Under the pieces are notes generated by a model that was given only the letters and a program-made list of their open reading frames with translations, had not been told where the DNA came from and made no database searches. The position numbers and the translations under genes were made by a program. A DNA stretch of 64,000 nt. It comes from Tethya wilhelma. Lineage: Eukaryota; Porifera; Demospongiae; Tethyida; Tethyidae. Below, piece after piece: positions 1 through 8,998 of the stretch (positions are counted from its first letter, which is position 1; each line of letters opens with the position of its first letter). The DNA lies in assembly GCA_964030475.1 (NCBI GenBank), contig CAXIPT010000042.1, positions 50,313 to 114,312 on the forward strand, written 5' to 3'.

Positions 1-124
1 CTTGGCTACAGATCTAGGTACTACAGGATGTGCCAAGACAGCAAACATGCGATCTAAATGTGTACAGTTTCTTTATGTGATGAGTCTTACCAAACATGAT
101 CACATCCATGTGTTCCAAGTGGTC
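1..124 (+). pseudogene. PXK/SLOB-like pseudokinase exon fragment, 3' half inverted
   Basis: Bases 1-38 match the middle of the pseudokinase exon seen whole at 60180-60360 (minus) and 5684-5855 (plus), encoding the LLGYRSRYYRMCQD part. Bases 39-124 then carry the end of the same exon and its donor in the opposite orientation, including the complement of the VIMFG end and of GTAAG. At 125 the sequence returns to the plus orientation of the intron. The exon is thus broken by an 86-bp micro-inversion and cannot be spliced normally. The start of the exon lies outside the window. Homology to the other copies is seen directly; the kinase family name is inferred from motifs. Confidence 0.6.
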
Positions 125-863
125 GCTGTTTTCAAGACTTGTGTTGAACATTAGTTGATAGTTCATTCCGGGCAATTTGTCAAGTGGTCTCCTTCGTGTA
201 CATTTTTCCTCATGTGCTACAATGTCAGTCTAGCTAATTTAGTGAGTCTGCACTTTTTTACTGACATAATTTTGTAGTCACATCTTCACAATCCTCCATT
301 TCCATATTTACATGTTCACCATGTATCAATACAGATTTTGACCAGGGAGTTGACTCTCTCTCTCTCCATTTTACACACCTCCCCTCTGTCTTGGCCCAGG
401 TGAGTCTACGTACTACATTTCACCTAGTTGTCCAAAAGTGGCCCAAAGGGTCTTCATCTTTATGGTATTGACTTTGTCATGGCCCAGACATTACCAAATG
501 GTTTGTTGCCCAGTATACGCACAATTTACAAAGTAACACTGGTATGAACATTTACATTATTTATGCTTGTTTAATTCTCCCATGTTCTCAAGACGTGCCC
601 ATTGGTTGGCAAAGTGTGCTTTCTATCTATTACTCATAAATGGTTTGGGTACCAAAATTGGTGCAAAATGTGACTTTTTTAGTGTTTGAAGGCTACAATG
701 AAAGATCCCACCCTTAAGTCAGTATAATGATCGCTCCTTGACAGGTAATGTTCTGGAAGTTACCCATATACATTTTCTATGGGGCCATTTTACCAAACAG
801 TGAGCGTGTCTCACACGTATCACTGATTGTTAATTGAATGAAATGTTCTCACTTTTGTTGCAG

Positions 864-1048
864 GTCACCTTATGTTTGAGATGTGTTGTGGTTATGAGCT
901 GACAAGGGTGTTTCCAAGTGAAGTAGACTACCAGGCTGTGAGAGCTGTGAAGGGTGGGGAGGAGGTTGAAGAGGTGCTGAGACACATCTTTGGCATAGTG
1001 CTGGCAACAAAGACTGGGACTCCTTCAAATATTGAAATTATTCAACAG
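864..1048 (+). CDS. PXK/SLOB-like pseudokinase exon, C-lobe (GHLMFEM exon)
   Basis: Acceptor TTGTTGCAG precedes 864 and a GT donor follows 1048; 185 bp. The first two bases complete a Gly codon with the G left by the preceding exon type (ATG TTT G), giving FGHLMFEMCCGYEL across the junction. That resembles the FGHLLYEM segment after the activation loop in the PXK/SLOB pseudokinase family. It continues with an acidic, helix-like stretch and ends PSNIEIIQQ. The upstream exon in this copy is broken by an inversion (1-124), so the exon may belong to a dead copy. The mirrored copy near 59.4 kb keeps only the last part of this exon. Family call from motifs only. Confidence 0.55.
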
Positions 1049-1650
1049 GTGAAGCACAGGACTAATTATATGCTGTGGAAAGTGTGTATTGGTAAACTTC
1101 TTTTAGTATTTGGTAGTGCTGTTCAAATCAAACTAGTCGTTAAGTGGTCATCACAGATAGATGTGCATGATAGTGACATGCAGAATGCAAGTGTCTAGCT
1201 GCTGTTTTGTCCATATTGCTTCTGTGAGTGGTCCATTTTATCATACTACATTTTGTGAAGAGTTTTCAGTTGTGTGATAGACACTCTTCCAACTCATTAT
1301 GAAATCAATTCGTAAGTGAAAGACTCTTGTGTTTATGTTAATTCCAGAGTGTGAAGTTTGTCAATGTCAGTGTTTTTAGTTTATATAGCTAGTGATTGGG
1401 ATATTGTTTTACAAATTATGCATTATCTGCATATTTTAAAATCAGGTGATTTAAGTGAGTCTCTTAGGCTATAATTGTAACAGTTATGTTTCCTAGTTTC
1501 TCCTTTGTAGCTATAAACAATGGTGTTATTGTTGGTTGTGAGTATGAGTAACAATGAGCATAAATTATTGTATTCAGGGTTGGCTAGAGTGAACTAATCT
1601 ATTGTGTTAGTAGTAGGTTAAACAAGTCACATGCATGTATGTCAATGCGG

Positions 1651-1652
<2 letters not shown>

Positions 1653-1694
<42 letters not shown>
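1653..1694. repeat. (AC)n microsatellite
   Basis: About 21 uninterrupted AC units. The tract runs directly into the acceptor of the next exon (1696). The mirrored locus has the same tract as (GT)n at 58630-58695, longer there, so the repeat predates the duplication and has changed length since. Confidence 0.95.
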
Positions 1695-1695
<1 letters not shown>

Positions 1696-1697
<2 letters not shown>

Positions 1698-2017
1698 GAG
1701 TGTGGTCTTATAGAGGAAGAACACCTCTCTAGGTACGTATACCTTATCTTATGATGATGACACTGATTGACTCTCCTTTGGTGAGGATATCTAGATTGGT
1801 ACAAGTTGTATTTAATTCTCTAAAAAAAATTTTTTGTTTCTTATAATTTTATTCAAGGTGATAGAGTGTATCTCCTCCAGTCATTGGTGAGCCAACCAGA
1901 GGTCAGGGTAGAGAAGACTAGAGGAGCCATCCAGGAAGGCCTCCTTCTATGTAGGAGCCTGCATGGGAGAATGACAGACACAATGGATATGTACAGGATA
2001 TATGAGGACGCAATGAG
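1696..2017 (+). CDS. Two exons of an unrecognised helical segment upstream of the U-box
   Basis: Exon 1696-1732 encodes EECGLIEEEHLS; exon 1865-2017 encodes VYLLQSLVSQPEVRVEKTRG and onward to RIYEDAMR. Splice phases fit when the acceptor is the AG at 1863-1864: AG plus A restores Arg and the frame stays open. I recognise no domain; the composition suggests alpha-helical repeats. Both exons are repeated on the minus strand (about 58333-58481), where a 4-bp deletion shifts the frame. The donor at 2017 leaves phase 2, which does not fit the phase-0 U-box exon at 2201, so either a small exon is missed or this copy no longer makes the full protein. Confidence 0.45.
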
Positions 2018-2200
2018 GTATGGATGGTACAGAGCTCTCACTATTGTACATGACTGTACTTACTGTTCTACTAAAGTCTCCGCAAGTATTACAGTAGCAA
2101 TGTTTTCAACCCCTTCGAAAACAACACACTTTCACACATATGCAATATCTTTTCATAAAACAAAAATTTTGCAGCTTTCTTTCTGTTTCTATGTCTTTAG

Positions 2201-2313
2201 GTTCCTGATGAGTTTCTTGATCCAGTGACTCAAGAGCTGATTAGGGATCCAGTCACCCTGCCCAACTCTGGTCATGTCATGGACCGTGCTAGCATCATCA
2301 CACATCTATTGAA
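2201..2313 (+). CDS. U-box exon (E3/E4 ubiquitin ligase-like)
   Basis: Flanked by acceptor TGTCTTTAG and donor GTAAGTG. The translation opens [20 protein letters not shown], followed by [17 protein letters not shown]. This is the first half of a U-box: the DEFLDP...DPVTLP and MDR..I..HLL pattern is typical of UBE4 and other U-box ligases, which recruit E2 enzymes without zinc. The second half (DPFNR..L) is not obvious downstream; the exon at 2758-2827, with KPLTLEELEKII, may supply the end. Copies occur at 58036-58150 and 61959-62055 on the minus strand. The domain call is firm; the surrounding gene model is inferred. Confidence 0.7.
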
Positions 2314-2757
2314 GTAAGTGTTAGTAGATGAAAGCATACACATGAATTCCACGTATGCACACATTGATGGATGAGTGGAGCAGATGGCTAATCATCCATC
2401 ATCCAAGCATGTCTCAGAAATGTCCAATGCTGAGAGGTTTGGTCATGGAGCCATGTTAATGTTAATGGTGTATTCATCTATCATTCTATTTCCCCTCCCA
2501 GGAACCAGTCAGAGAGAACTAGAAGACAGGAACAACAGACCTTCAGTCACTCCCAGTGATGAAGTGTTTTGCTCTCATTGATTTTGTATATCTTCCAAAT
2601 GTTAACAGTTGCAGTAGCAAATGTACAAGCATTGCTGGAACTTTTTAATCAAATTCATACATTATCAGTTGGAATGTGATTAATGGGGTAGTCTCTATAG
2701 TTTGAGGGGATCATTACACTCAAAGAAAGGGTGTGTCATTGTTGATTTTTATAATAG

Positions 2758-2827
2758 AGAAGGAGAACATGAAATGATGGCTGCCAAAGAGAAGCCGCTA
2801 ACACTGGAAGAGCTTGAAAAGATAATT
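2758..2827 (+). CDS. Small exon after the U-box
   Basis: 70-bp segment with an AG acceptor and GTAAGT donor, encoding EHEMMAAKEKPLTLEELEKI. The mirrored copy at 57502-57571 (minus) has the same length, splice sites and reading frame with two conservative changes, which supports coding use. The KPLTLEEL stretch resembles the end of a U-box (R-PLT-eeL), so it may complete the domain begun at 2201. Between them, 2505-2560 is also conserved between arms but stays open in no compatible frame. Confidence 0.45.
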
Positions 2828-3352
2828 GTAAGTCAGAGTGCTGAGTAGTTTATTATTATTAAGAATTATTAAGCAAAAAAACCCAAACAAAACGGGCATT
2901 TTAAGAGTAGAACAGAAAGCAACTATTCACTACTTATTCTCTGGAAATGACTCACTCAAAGAGATGGCGTGATTCAGTGGACTGATAATATATTTGCCTT
3001 CCCAAGTCCCTGGCAGGATCTGTCTAGCTCATTGCCTTTCAGCATATATACCCAGGGTCAGTGCTGTCAGATGACATATAGACTAACATAGGTGTTGATA
3101 TTATAAACTTGCATTTCCCATACTACGATTCCAACTTGTTAGCAAGCTGCCAAAGTGTACCAAGCCTTTGCCTTTAATGTACCTATACGAATCACTGAAC
3201 TACGGCTGGTGTCTGATTTTGATATAAACTCAAACTGAATCAATGTGCTGAGGGTTATGCACCAATGGTGCTTTCATTAGTTTGGTTCCCTGTCAGATAT
3301 ATTAGTAACAAAGTTACACCAAAGTGATGTAATTGATGTGCATTATTTTCAG
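2828..3352. other. Intron-like sequence shared by both arms
   Basis: No convincing coding segment. The stretch is mirrored, nearly unchanged, at about 56990-57500 on the minus strand. Confidence 0.5.
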
Positions 3353-3588
3353 TTGTTGAGGTGCCCAAAGAAAGTGATATTGGTGGTTGTGAATCTTCCA
3401 CACATTACATGGTGATGATCACTAGATCTCCAAATTATAACACTGCCAGATTCTCTGTTGTTGTGTCTGGAGACCAAATTCCCTTCCTCACACCATTCCC
3501 CATGACAGGACATGTGCTCCTATGTGCTGAGTCAGCAAAGGCTCATCCCTCCTCTGCTGTTCCCCTAGCAGATGAATGTAGACTATGA
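3353..3588 (+). CDS. Candidate terminal exon, unknown product
   Basis: After an AG (TTATTTTCAG) the frame reads VEVPKESDIGGCESSTHY and remains open to the TGA at 3586-3588, about 78 codons, ending PLADECRL. The mirrored copy (56739-56992, minus) preserves the whole frame with few amino-acid changes (ITRS to ITKS, FLTP to FLIP), suggesting past selection. That copy lacks 5 bp at the acceptor. No recognised domain; a beta-rich middle (ARFSVVVSGDQIPFL) is the only visible character. It could be the 3' end of the U-box gene or a separate gene. Confidence 0.4.
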
Positions 3589-3934
3589 TGAACATGTTAG
3601 AGCATGGGGTAGCATTTCATCTGGCTAGGGAGGGCACTTCATGTATGATCATCAGTCATGATTTGTTTGTTCCATCTTATAGGCAGAGAAGAAGATGTGG
3701 ATAGAGACATATAAACGAGTGAGTTTGTCTGTAGATGTAATACTATTCTTGGGATGTGTTATCAGATGATAATCATTAAGGGGTGCGTCTTGTCTGNCAG
3801 TGGTCATCTCTGTGTAAACCCTTTTGACACTGTCCTTGTTGTCCATAATATTATCTCCATTGCCTCTCATGACTGTACAGTCCAGTTGTATAGAGAGAGT
3901 GTAAGGCGGTCCTGACTAGGGGAGGATGATGAAC

Positions 3935-4713
3935 CATAGGTAATATAGACTACGTAACCGGGATTGGTGACTTCTCACGTGAGCAATACACTAATACAAA
4001 CTCTGTGTGTCGCCGTTTCTTGTTCGCGCGCCCAAGTACAGCTGTCATTTTTTCACAAAACACTGAGCTGTCTTGGAAGTTAGTATTTTCTGAAGTAGAT
4101 TTTCTAGAGATGATTGTTTATATGGCAGTTATTTCCTGCCTATTCAAGTATTTCAATTCTGTAACTAGCTGTTTATGTGGCTAAAAGTCAGTCAAGTTGA
4201 ATATTTCTTGAGTATGAGTCCAAAAAAGTACGCTACTTCAGCGGGTGAGTTTGTCATAATTTATCATGTATAATTTTTAGTACTGACTATTTTTTTCAAA
4301 CCTGTAGACTCTAATCAACTGTAGGAGCCTTTGGAGTATCCATTATGTTGCCTTCTATCCAAGTGTTTTGCTTCTGCTGAACAGGACAGTCCAAAACAGC
4401 CGTGCCGTTTAGATATTTTGTTTCATTTTGTACTAAATGGTTCATTTATCATTGTAATTATTATGTCAATAGATTGTAATAAAATGACTTTCAATACTTG
4501 CTTCTGCTCTATATCTATTTATTTTATGCCTGAACTTTCGTGCAGTCATAGTGTATTTGCGTTCTTGGCGCTTTTTGTGTGGGCTATACTAGCCGCCAGC
4601 TGCATCTTTCACTCAACAAAACCACGACACACTTTGTCCAACGACAAAGTACAGGACTATACTGCTCACGTGAGAAGTCACCAATCCCGGTTACGTAGTC
4701 TATATTATCTATG
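3935..4713. mobile_element. Non-autonomous TIR DNA transposon, 779 bp
   Basis: The left end CATAGGTAATATAGACTACG and the right end form inverted repeats of at least 25 bp with one mismatch; inverted similarity continues through CACGTGAGCA. It is flanked by 7-bp direct repeats GATGAAC (3928-3934 and 4714-4720). The mirrored locus near 61778 has a single GATGAAC and no insert: an exact empty site. There is no transposase; the internal 154-codon frame at 4331-4795 is hydrophobic, runs out of the element and looks fortuitous. TSD length of 7-8 bp would fit a hAT-like origin, but the family is not settled. Confidence 0.85.
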
Positions 4714-5020
4714 GATGAACCCACTCACCTCTCCCCCTCCCTCTGGCCACTGGGACAGAGAGAGGCCGTTTGGTCTAATTCGTCTAATCCTCTAATTTTG
4801 TTTCATCTACTCCTGGTTTGTCTAAGTCTTCTTTATTAAATTTATCCTTTCAATTCCTGCTAACTGCTTTAGAATGATGGTATGTTCATGAAATGTTCAT
4901 TTTGTGTGGCAGGCACCCTCTTCTCTTGCTCTTGTTAGACACACATGTACGCAAGTGTACAAACACACACAAACACACACACATACAGACAGATACCTAT
5001 AAGTGGACTTCACTGAGAAA

Positions 5021-5146
5021 GGGAGAGATTGGTCAGAGAAGCAGCCCCTTCTATAGTTTGGCTGATAAACCACCATCCAATATCGAGAAACCTCTACTCG
5101 ATATTCCTCTGGCAAAAATGAATGCTACAGCCAGAATTTTATGCAG
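5021..5146 (+). pseudogene. Pseudokinase exon, frameshifted copy
   Basis: Similar to the minus-strand exon at 60628-60771, whose open frame ends LARIKCYSQHFMQ before the donor GTAGC. Here the same region (GCAAAAATGAATGC against GCAAGAATAAAATGC) is 1 bp shorter, which changes the frame across the last codons. The donor CAG|GTAGC is intact. It sits about 270 bp upstream of the next kinase exon, the normal order. Confidence 0.5.
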
Positions 5147-5415
5147 GTAGCAAATCAATTCTTTGTGCATTTGTAAACTTAAGCTCATTATCAATACTGA
5201 TTGTTAGTGTTGTGGGCTCTGGTACTGTCCTGTTTACAAGTTCTAGTTGCATTGTTTATCAATCATTATTTCCTTAGAATTAATGACAAGTCATTTTATT
5301 CTTGGGCGTGTACTCAAATTAAATACCTTCATTTTGTTAGCTCATTGTTGAGCAACCCTTTATCAGTATTAATTCTTTTAACCATAGTCTTGTTGGTTTA
5401 CACTCATGTATACAG

Positions 5416-5591
5416 GCTGTTCCTCTACAAACAAAGCTTCCCTGTTCTTGGTCATGTACACAGTGGTAACATCTTTGTCCAGGATGGTGTGTGCAGGTTG
5501 GGTGGCTATGAGAACACACTCCTTGGCTACAGATCTTGGCACTACAAGATGTGCCAAGACCAATTGGAACACATGGATGTGATCATGTTTG
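5416..5591 (+). pseudogene. PXK/SLOB-like pseudokinase catalytic-loop exon, copy 1
   Basis: Acceptor ATACAG and donor GTAAGG are intact. The translation contains GHVHSGNIFVQDGVCRLGGY and then LLGYRSWHYKMCQDQLEHMD, ending MFG. HVHSGN stands where active kinases have HRDxxxxN, and GGYEN replaces DFG, so catalysis is not expected. It is 176 bp against 181 bp in the 60180-60360 copy: 5 bp (the ATGACA region) are lost just after the acceptor. Together with the 1-bp loss in the preceding exon this totals 6 bp, so the downstream frame is restored. It may still be expressed, or be decaying. Confidence 0.55.
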
Positions 5592-5683
5592 GTAAGGATC
5601 ATCACATAAAGAAACTATGTACGTTATCCATTCGTCCAGCACATTCATGATTTATTTTTTACTCTTGTTTACTGCTCATACAG

Positions 5684-5855
5684 GCTATCAACAAGGCTTC
5701 CCTGTTCTTGGTCATGTACACAGTGGCAACATCTTTGTCCAGGATGGTGTGCATGTGCAGGTTGGGTGGCTATGAGAACACACTCCTTGGCTACAGATCT
5801 AGGTACTACAGGATGTGCCAAGACCACTTGGAACACATGGATGTGATCATGTTTG
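5684..5855 (+). pseudogene. PXK/SLOB-like pseudokinase catalytic-loop exon, copy 2
   Basis: Tandem duplicate of 5416-5591, about 95 bp further on, with its own acceptor (CATACAG) and GTAAGG donor. It has lost the bases encoding TFLY near the start and gained CATG inside GGTGTG(CATG)TGCAGG, so the frame shifts in the middle. The second half (LGGYEN..LLGYRSRYYRMCQD) is readable in another frame. Its 3' half is closer to the copies at 1 and 60180 than to its neighbour. Confidence 0.6.
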
Positions 5856-5915
5856 GTAAGGGTCATCACATAAAGAAACTGTATTTTACTATGTTTTCCT
5901 TACGTACACTATTTT

Positions 5916-5977
5916 NNNNNNNNNNNNNNNNNNNNNNNNNNNNNNNNNNNNNNNNNNNNNNNNNNNNNNNNNNNNNN
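5916..5977. other. Assembly gap (62 N)
   Basis: Run of N between the duplicated kinase exons and a TIR element that begins exactly at the first called base. Gene content changes across it from pseudokinase to ABC transporter. Confidence 0.98.
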
Positions 5978-6198
5978 TACCGTATAGCCGGAAATATTGA
6001 CGGGGATTTTAATTTGACGGTTTGACGGTCAAAGTCCAAATCGTCAAATTTAAATCCGCCAATATTTTGGGCGCCGTATATGAATGTATTATGCGCACGC
6101 GCAAATCGTCAAATTTAAATTCGTCAATATTTTTATTTTGTGTTCTGCGGAGCAAACCGTCAAATTTTTTGACCGTCAATATTTCCTGCTATACGGTA
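5978..6198. mobile_element. MITE with TACCGTATAGC termini, 221 bp
   Basis: The left end TACCGTATAGC.GGAAATATT and its inverted copy at 6173-6198 form TIRs of about 26 bp; the interior repeats CCGTCAAATTT-type words in both orientations. The termini begin TA and end TA, compatible with a TA target, but the left flank is hidden by N. The ACCGTATAGC terminus is shared with the larger fold-back element at 26916-28247. Confidence 0.75.
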
Positions 6199-6267
6199 TA
6201 TCATGTTGATCACTGATTAACTCCATCAACAATGTCATGCATGTCTTTGTTATTTTCTCCCTTTTAG

Positions 6268-7165
6268 AGTGGAATGAGGTTCATTGCTATCATTTTGACT
6301 GCATCAGCTGCTAATGTCTATATTTTGATACCATCTGCTTTTCTCATCGTGGTGTTTCTCTCTCTGAGATGGTACTACCTCAAGACATCACGAGATGTCA
6401 AGAGACTGGAGGCTATATGTATGTTAGTGTGAAACCAGCTGATCCTCTACTTAGTTTTATTTAGCCATTTCTCTCCCTCAGCTCGTAGTCCACTGTACTC
6501 TCACATCTCAGTAACTCTACAAGGTCTACCCACCATCAGGTCATTTGGGAAGGAACATTTGGACATTTCTCTGGAGAAGCTTCATGACTTTCAAAACAGG
6601 CACTCACAGGTATAATAAAAGGATGTCCATGCACTTCTTTTGGACATGTCACTTGTTCATATTTGTGTTTACTCTATATAATAAAGGTTTGTTCTTTTGT
6701 TACTGTATTGCTTAGGGTTGGTATTTGTTTCTTGCTACAACACGATGGTTTGGGTTGAGAATAGATCTCACTGCAGTAGTCTTTGTAGCAGCTGTGGCTT
6801 TCATCTCAATATATCTTGCTTCTCGTAAGCAAAATTATATCAGCATAACTGTATATTAATTTTATTAATTTTAGTACTTTCTGAATTTTTTCATGTCGAC
6901 TCTTTAGAGTTGAACACTGGTTTGGTTGCTCTTGGACTAGCATATAGTGTTTCACTTGCTGATTTGATACAATACTCTGTCAGAGAAAGTGCTGAAATTG
7001 AAAACATTGTAAGACTAAAGATCTAGAATAATGGTGATGTGACAGACTAATAAAACTAATCTATGCATGTCCTGTACATTTCAGATGATATCCACTGAGC
7101 GTATCATGGCTTATGGTCGTCTGGAATCTGAAGCTTCACTGGAGACACTTCCTCCAAATGAAAAA
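6268..7165 (+). CDS. ABCC/MRP4-like ABC transporter, TMD2 exons (partial)
   Basis: Five exons (6268-6418, 6482-6609, 6716-6824, 6908-7008, 7085-7165) with GT..AG introns of 63-106 bp and compatible phases. Readable pieces: LRWYYLKTSRDVKRLEA, ARSPLYSHISVTLQGLPTIR, GWYLFLATTRWFGLRIDL, then VRESAEIENI|MISTERIMAY. This matches the second transmembrane domain of ABCC4-type exporters, including the SPxxxHxxxxLxGLxTIR coupling-helix region. Nucleotide-binding domain 2 should follow but the sequence ends at a single N (7166) and continues with unrelated coiled-coil exon sequence. The 5' part lies beyond the N gap. Family call strong; fragment only. Confidence 0.85.
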
Positions 7166-7166
7166 N

Positions 7167-7207
7167 TGACTCATCCCTACAGGACTTGAAGGAGACCAAA
7201 GATAAAG
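7167..7207 (+). CDS. 3' end of a coiled-coil exon
   Basis: Encodes DSSLQDLKETKDK before the donor GTACAG. It equals the end of the minus-strand exon at 54480-54666 (DSFLQDLKETKDK). Its attachment to the ABC transporter across the N at 7166 is probably an assembly join, not one gene. Confidence 0.6.
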
Positions 7208-7378
7208 GTACAGTATTTGGTAATCATACCAGCTATTAAAGTCCATCTGCATGGTTTGAGAATGCCAACAGAGAAAAAAATTGGGTAACTTTCTTGGTAT
7301 CCAATTGATTAAAAAATTTCAAACACCGAATGCACTCATTCTCGCTAGCCATTCTTTGATTGCTGTTTCAGCTGTCCC

Positions 7379-7558
7379 TGTTGAGCCCTCTTTGCTCAGA
7401 TTACACTGGATACAGTACAGCATGCACCACGCACTCACACTTGACTCTTTTATTTGAGATTCTAATTATACGAAAAAGAAATTTCTAATAAAACTCAAAT
7501 AATGCAATAGTCATAGAGAATGTGAAGTAAGTTTGAATACACACACAAGATCTCAACA
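7379..7558 (-). repeat. BEL/Pao 3' LTR
   Basis: 180 bp, TG...CA ends with inverted termini TGTTGA/TCAACA. About 90% like the other LTR by eye; the main difference is about 8 bp missing in the AATGCAATGATGTAATAG region. Confidence 0.92.
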
Positions 7559-7805
7559 TAGACCGCCGGCCTAAGACTAAATAGTCTTACAAGAAAGAAA
7601 TAGAGAAATTCAAGCGTCACTGAGGACAAACTTAATGAGCTGACTCGAACACAAATGAGATGACTTAACGTATACATGAACAAAGCTCAAAATGATCACA
7701 AAACACAACAAAGTACACACAGAAAACTACACTGACAGTTTACAACATACATTATTGAGTTTAACTTACAATAGTTAGTTAGTTCCAATGTTCACAGATA
7801 CAAAT

Positions 7806-8897
7806 TTAAGAGTTCTTGGGGATGCTCGATAGCAAAAGAGCCAATTTCGTTACAGGTCTCTTATAGGTTCCAGTTTTGGTCTTTACGTTGACCACTCTCG
7901 TTATACGATCCTTCCCAGGAAATGTCTCAGTGACACAACCCAATGGCCATGTAGTAGGGACCAGACCATCTTCATGAATCACTACAATATCACCGATAGA
8001 GAGGTTTGAGGAAGCCTTATGATAATTGGCATACTTTCTCAAGCTGGTCAGGTAGTCTGCAGACCACCATTGCCAGAAGTGCCGTACTAGGTTCTGGCAT
8101 AGATGCCAATGACGCAACAGCATGACAAGACGATATGAGAAAGCTGGATCTGGCAATGCCTCAAGAGGCCTTCCAATCAAAAAATGCCCGGGGGTTAGTG
8201 CATCGTATCCATCGTCATCGCAAGAGAGAGCCACTAGTGGACGGCTGTTCAAACATGACTCCACTTGAGTGAGTACAGTTGTATATTCCTCAAATGTCAA
8301 CTTAACTCCTGACAATACACGCTTGAGATGGTACTTTGTACTCTTCTCACATGATTCCCACAGACCACCAAAGTGTGGTGAACGCTCAGGGATGAATTTC
8401 CAACTGATTTTCTGAGAAGAACAGAATTGAGATATAGCGGTTTGGTTAACTTGCTCCTGAAGAAATTCTGAAAGCTCTTTCAGCTCCCTGTGTGAACCAA
8501 CAAAGTTAGAGCCGTGATTGCTCCATATGAGAGATGGTTTTCCTCGTCGTGAAATAAATCTTCGAAGTGTCGCGATGAATGCTTTAGATGTTAAGTCGGA
8601 CACTAATTCAAGGTGAGCAGCTTTCACAGTGAGCGACACAAATACACATATGTAGGCCTTGACCACGACAGGTCGACGCACATGACCATGTTTGATGAAG
8701 AATGGACCAGCGTAGTCCACTCCTACATTGTCGAAGACAATATCAGGGGTCATATGCTCCATCGGCAACTGACCCATAAGCTGTGGAGTAGGCTTCTGTG
8801 ACTTGCGACTACAGGTGATACAAGATCGAGTGATAGAACGAACAACTCTTTTGCCACCAATAATGTAGTAACGACGATTGAGGAAAGACATAAGCAA
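7806..8897 (-). pseudogene. BEL/Pao integrase, C-terminal part of pol
   Basis: The longest open piece of pol, 363 codons. It opens with the end of the H2C2 zinc region (CITCSRKSQ), then the rve core: NVGVDYAGPF carries the first acidic residue and HFGGLWE the Glu. The second Asp position reads WSNHGSNF where the family has S-D-N-G-x-N-F, so the catalytic Asp looks replaced. The C-terminus (DIVVIHEDGLVPTTWPLG) is the DUF5641-type tail typical of BEL/Pao. It is probably inactive as written. Confidence 0.9.
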
Positions 8898-8998
8898 AGT
8901 AGGCCCTGCGTGAAGCAGTCGAAGGTGTTCGGTCCAAATGATGGACTAATGGGTGCCAACCACTCAAGATGATGGGATACATCATAGCATAAGCAAGG

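Noticed and set aside
1607..1804. Frame over the (CA)n tract
   Set aside because: Length comes from the dinucleotide repeat (Val-Cys repeat).
4331..4795. 154-codon hydrophobic frame
   Set aside because: Lies mostly inside the TIR element, crosses its right end and reads through the TIR; composition is that of AT-rich non-coding DNA.
7166..7207. ABC transporter fused to a coiled-coil segment
   Set aside because: The join is a lone N and the coiled-coil exon belongs to a separate gene in the right arm.
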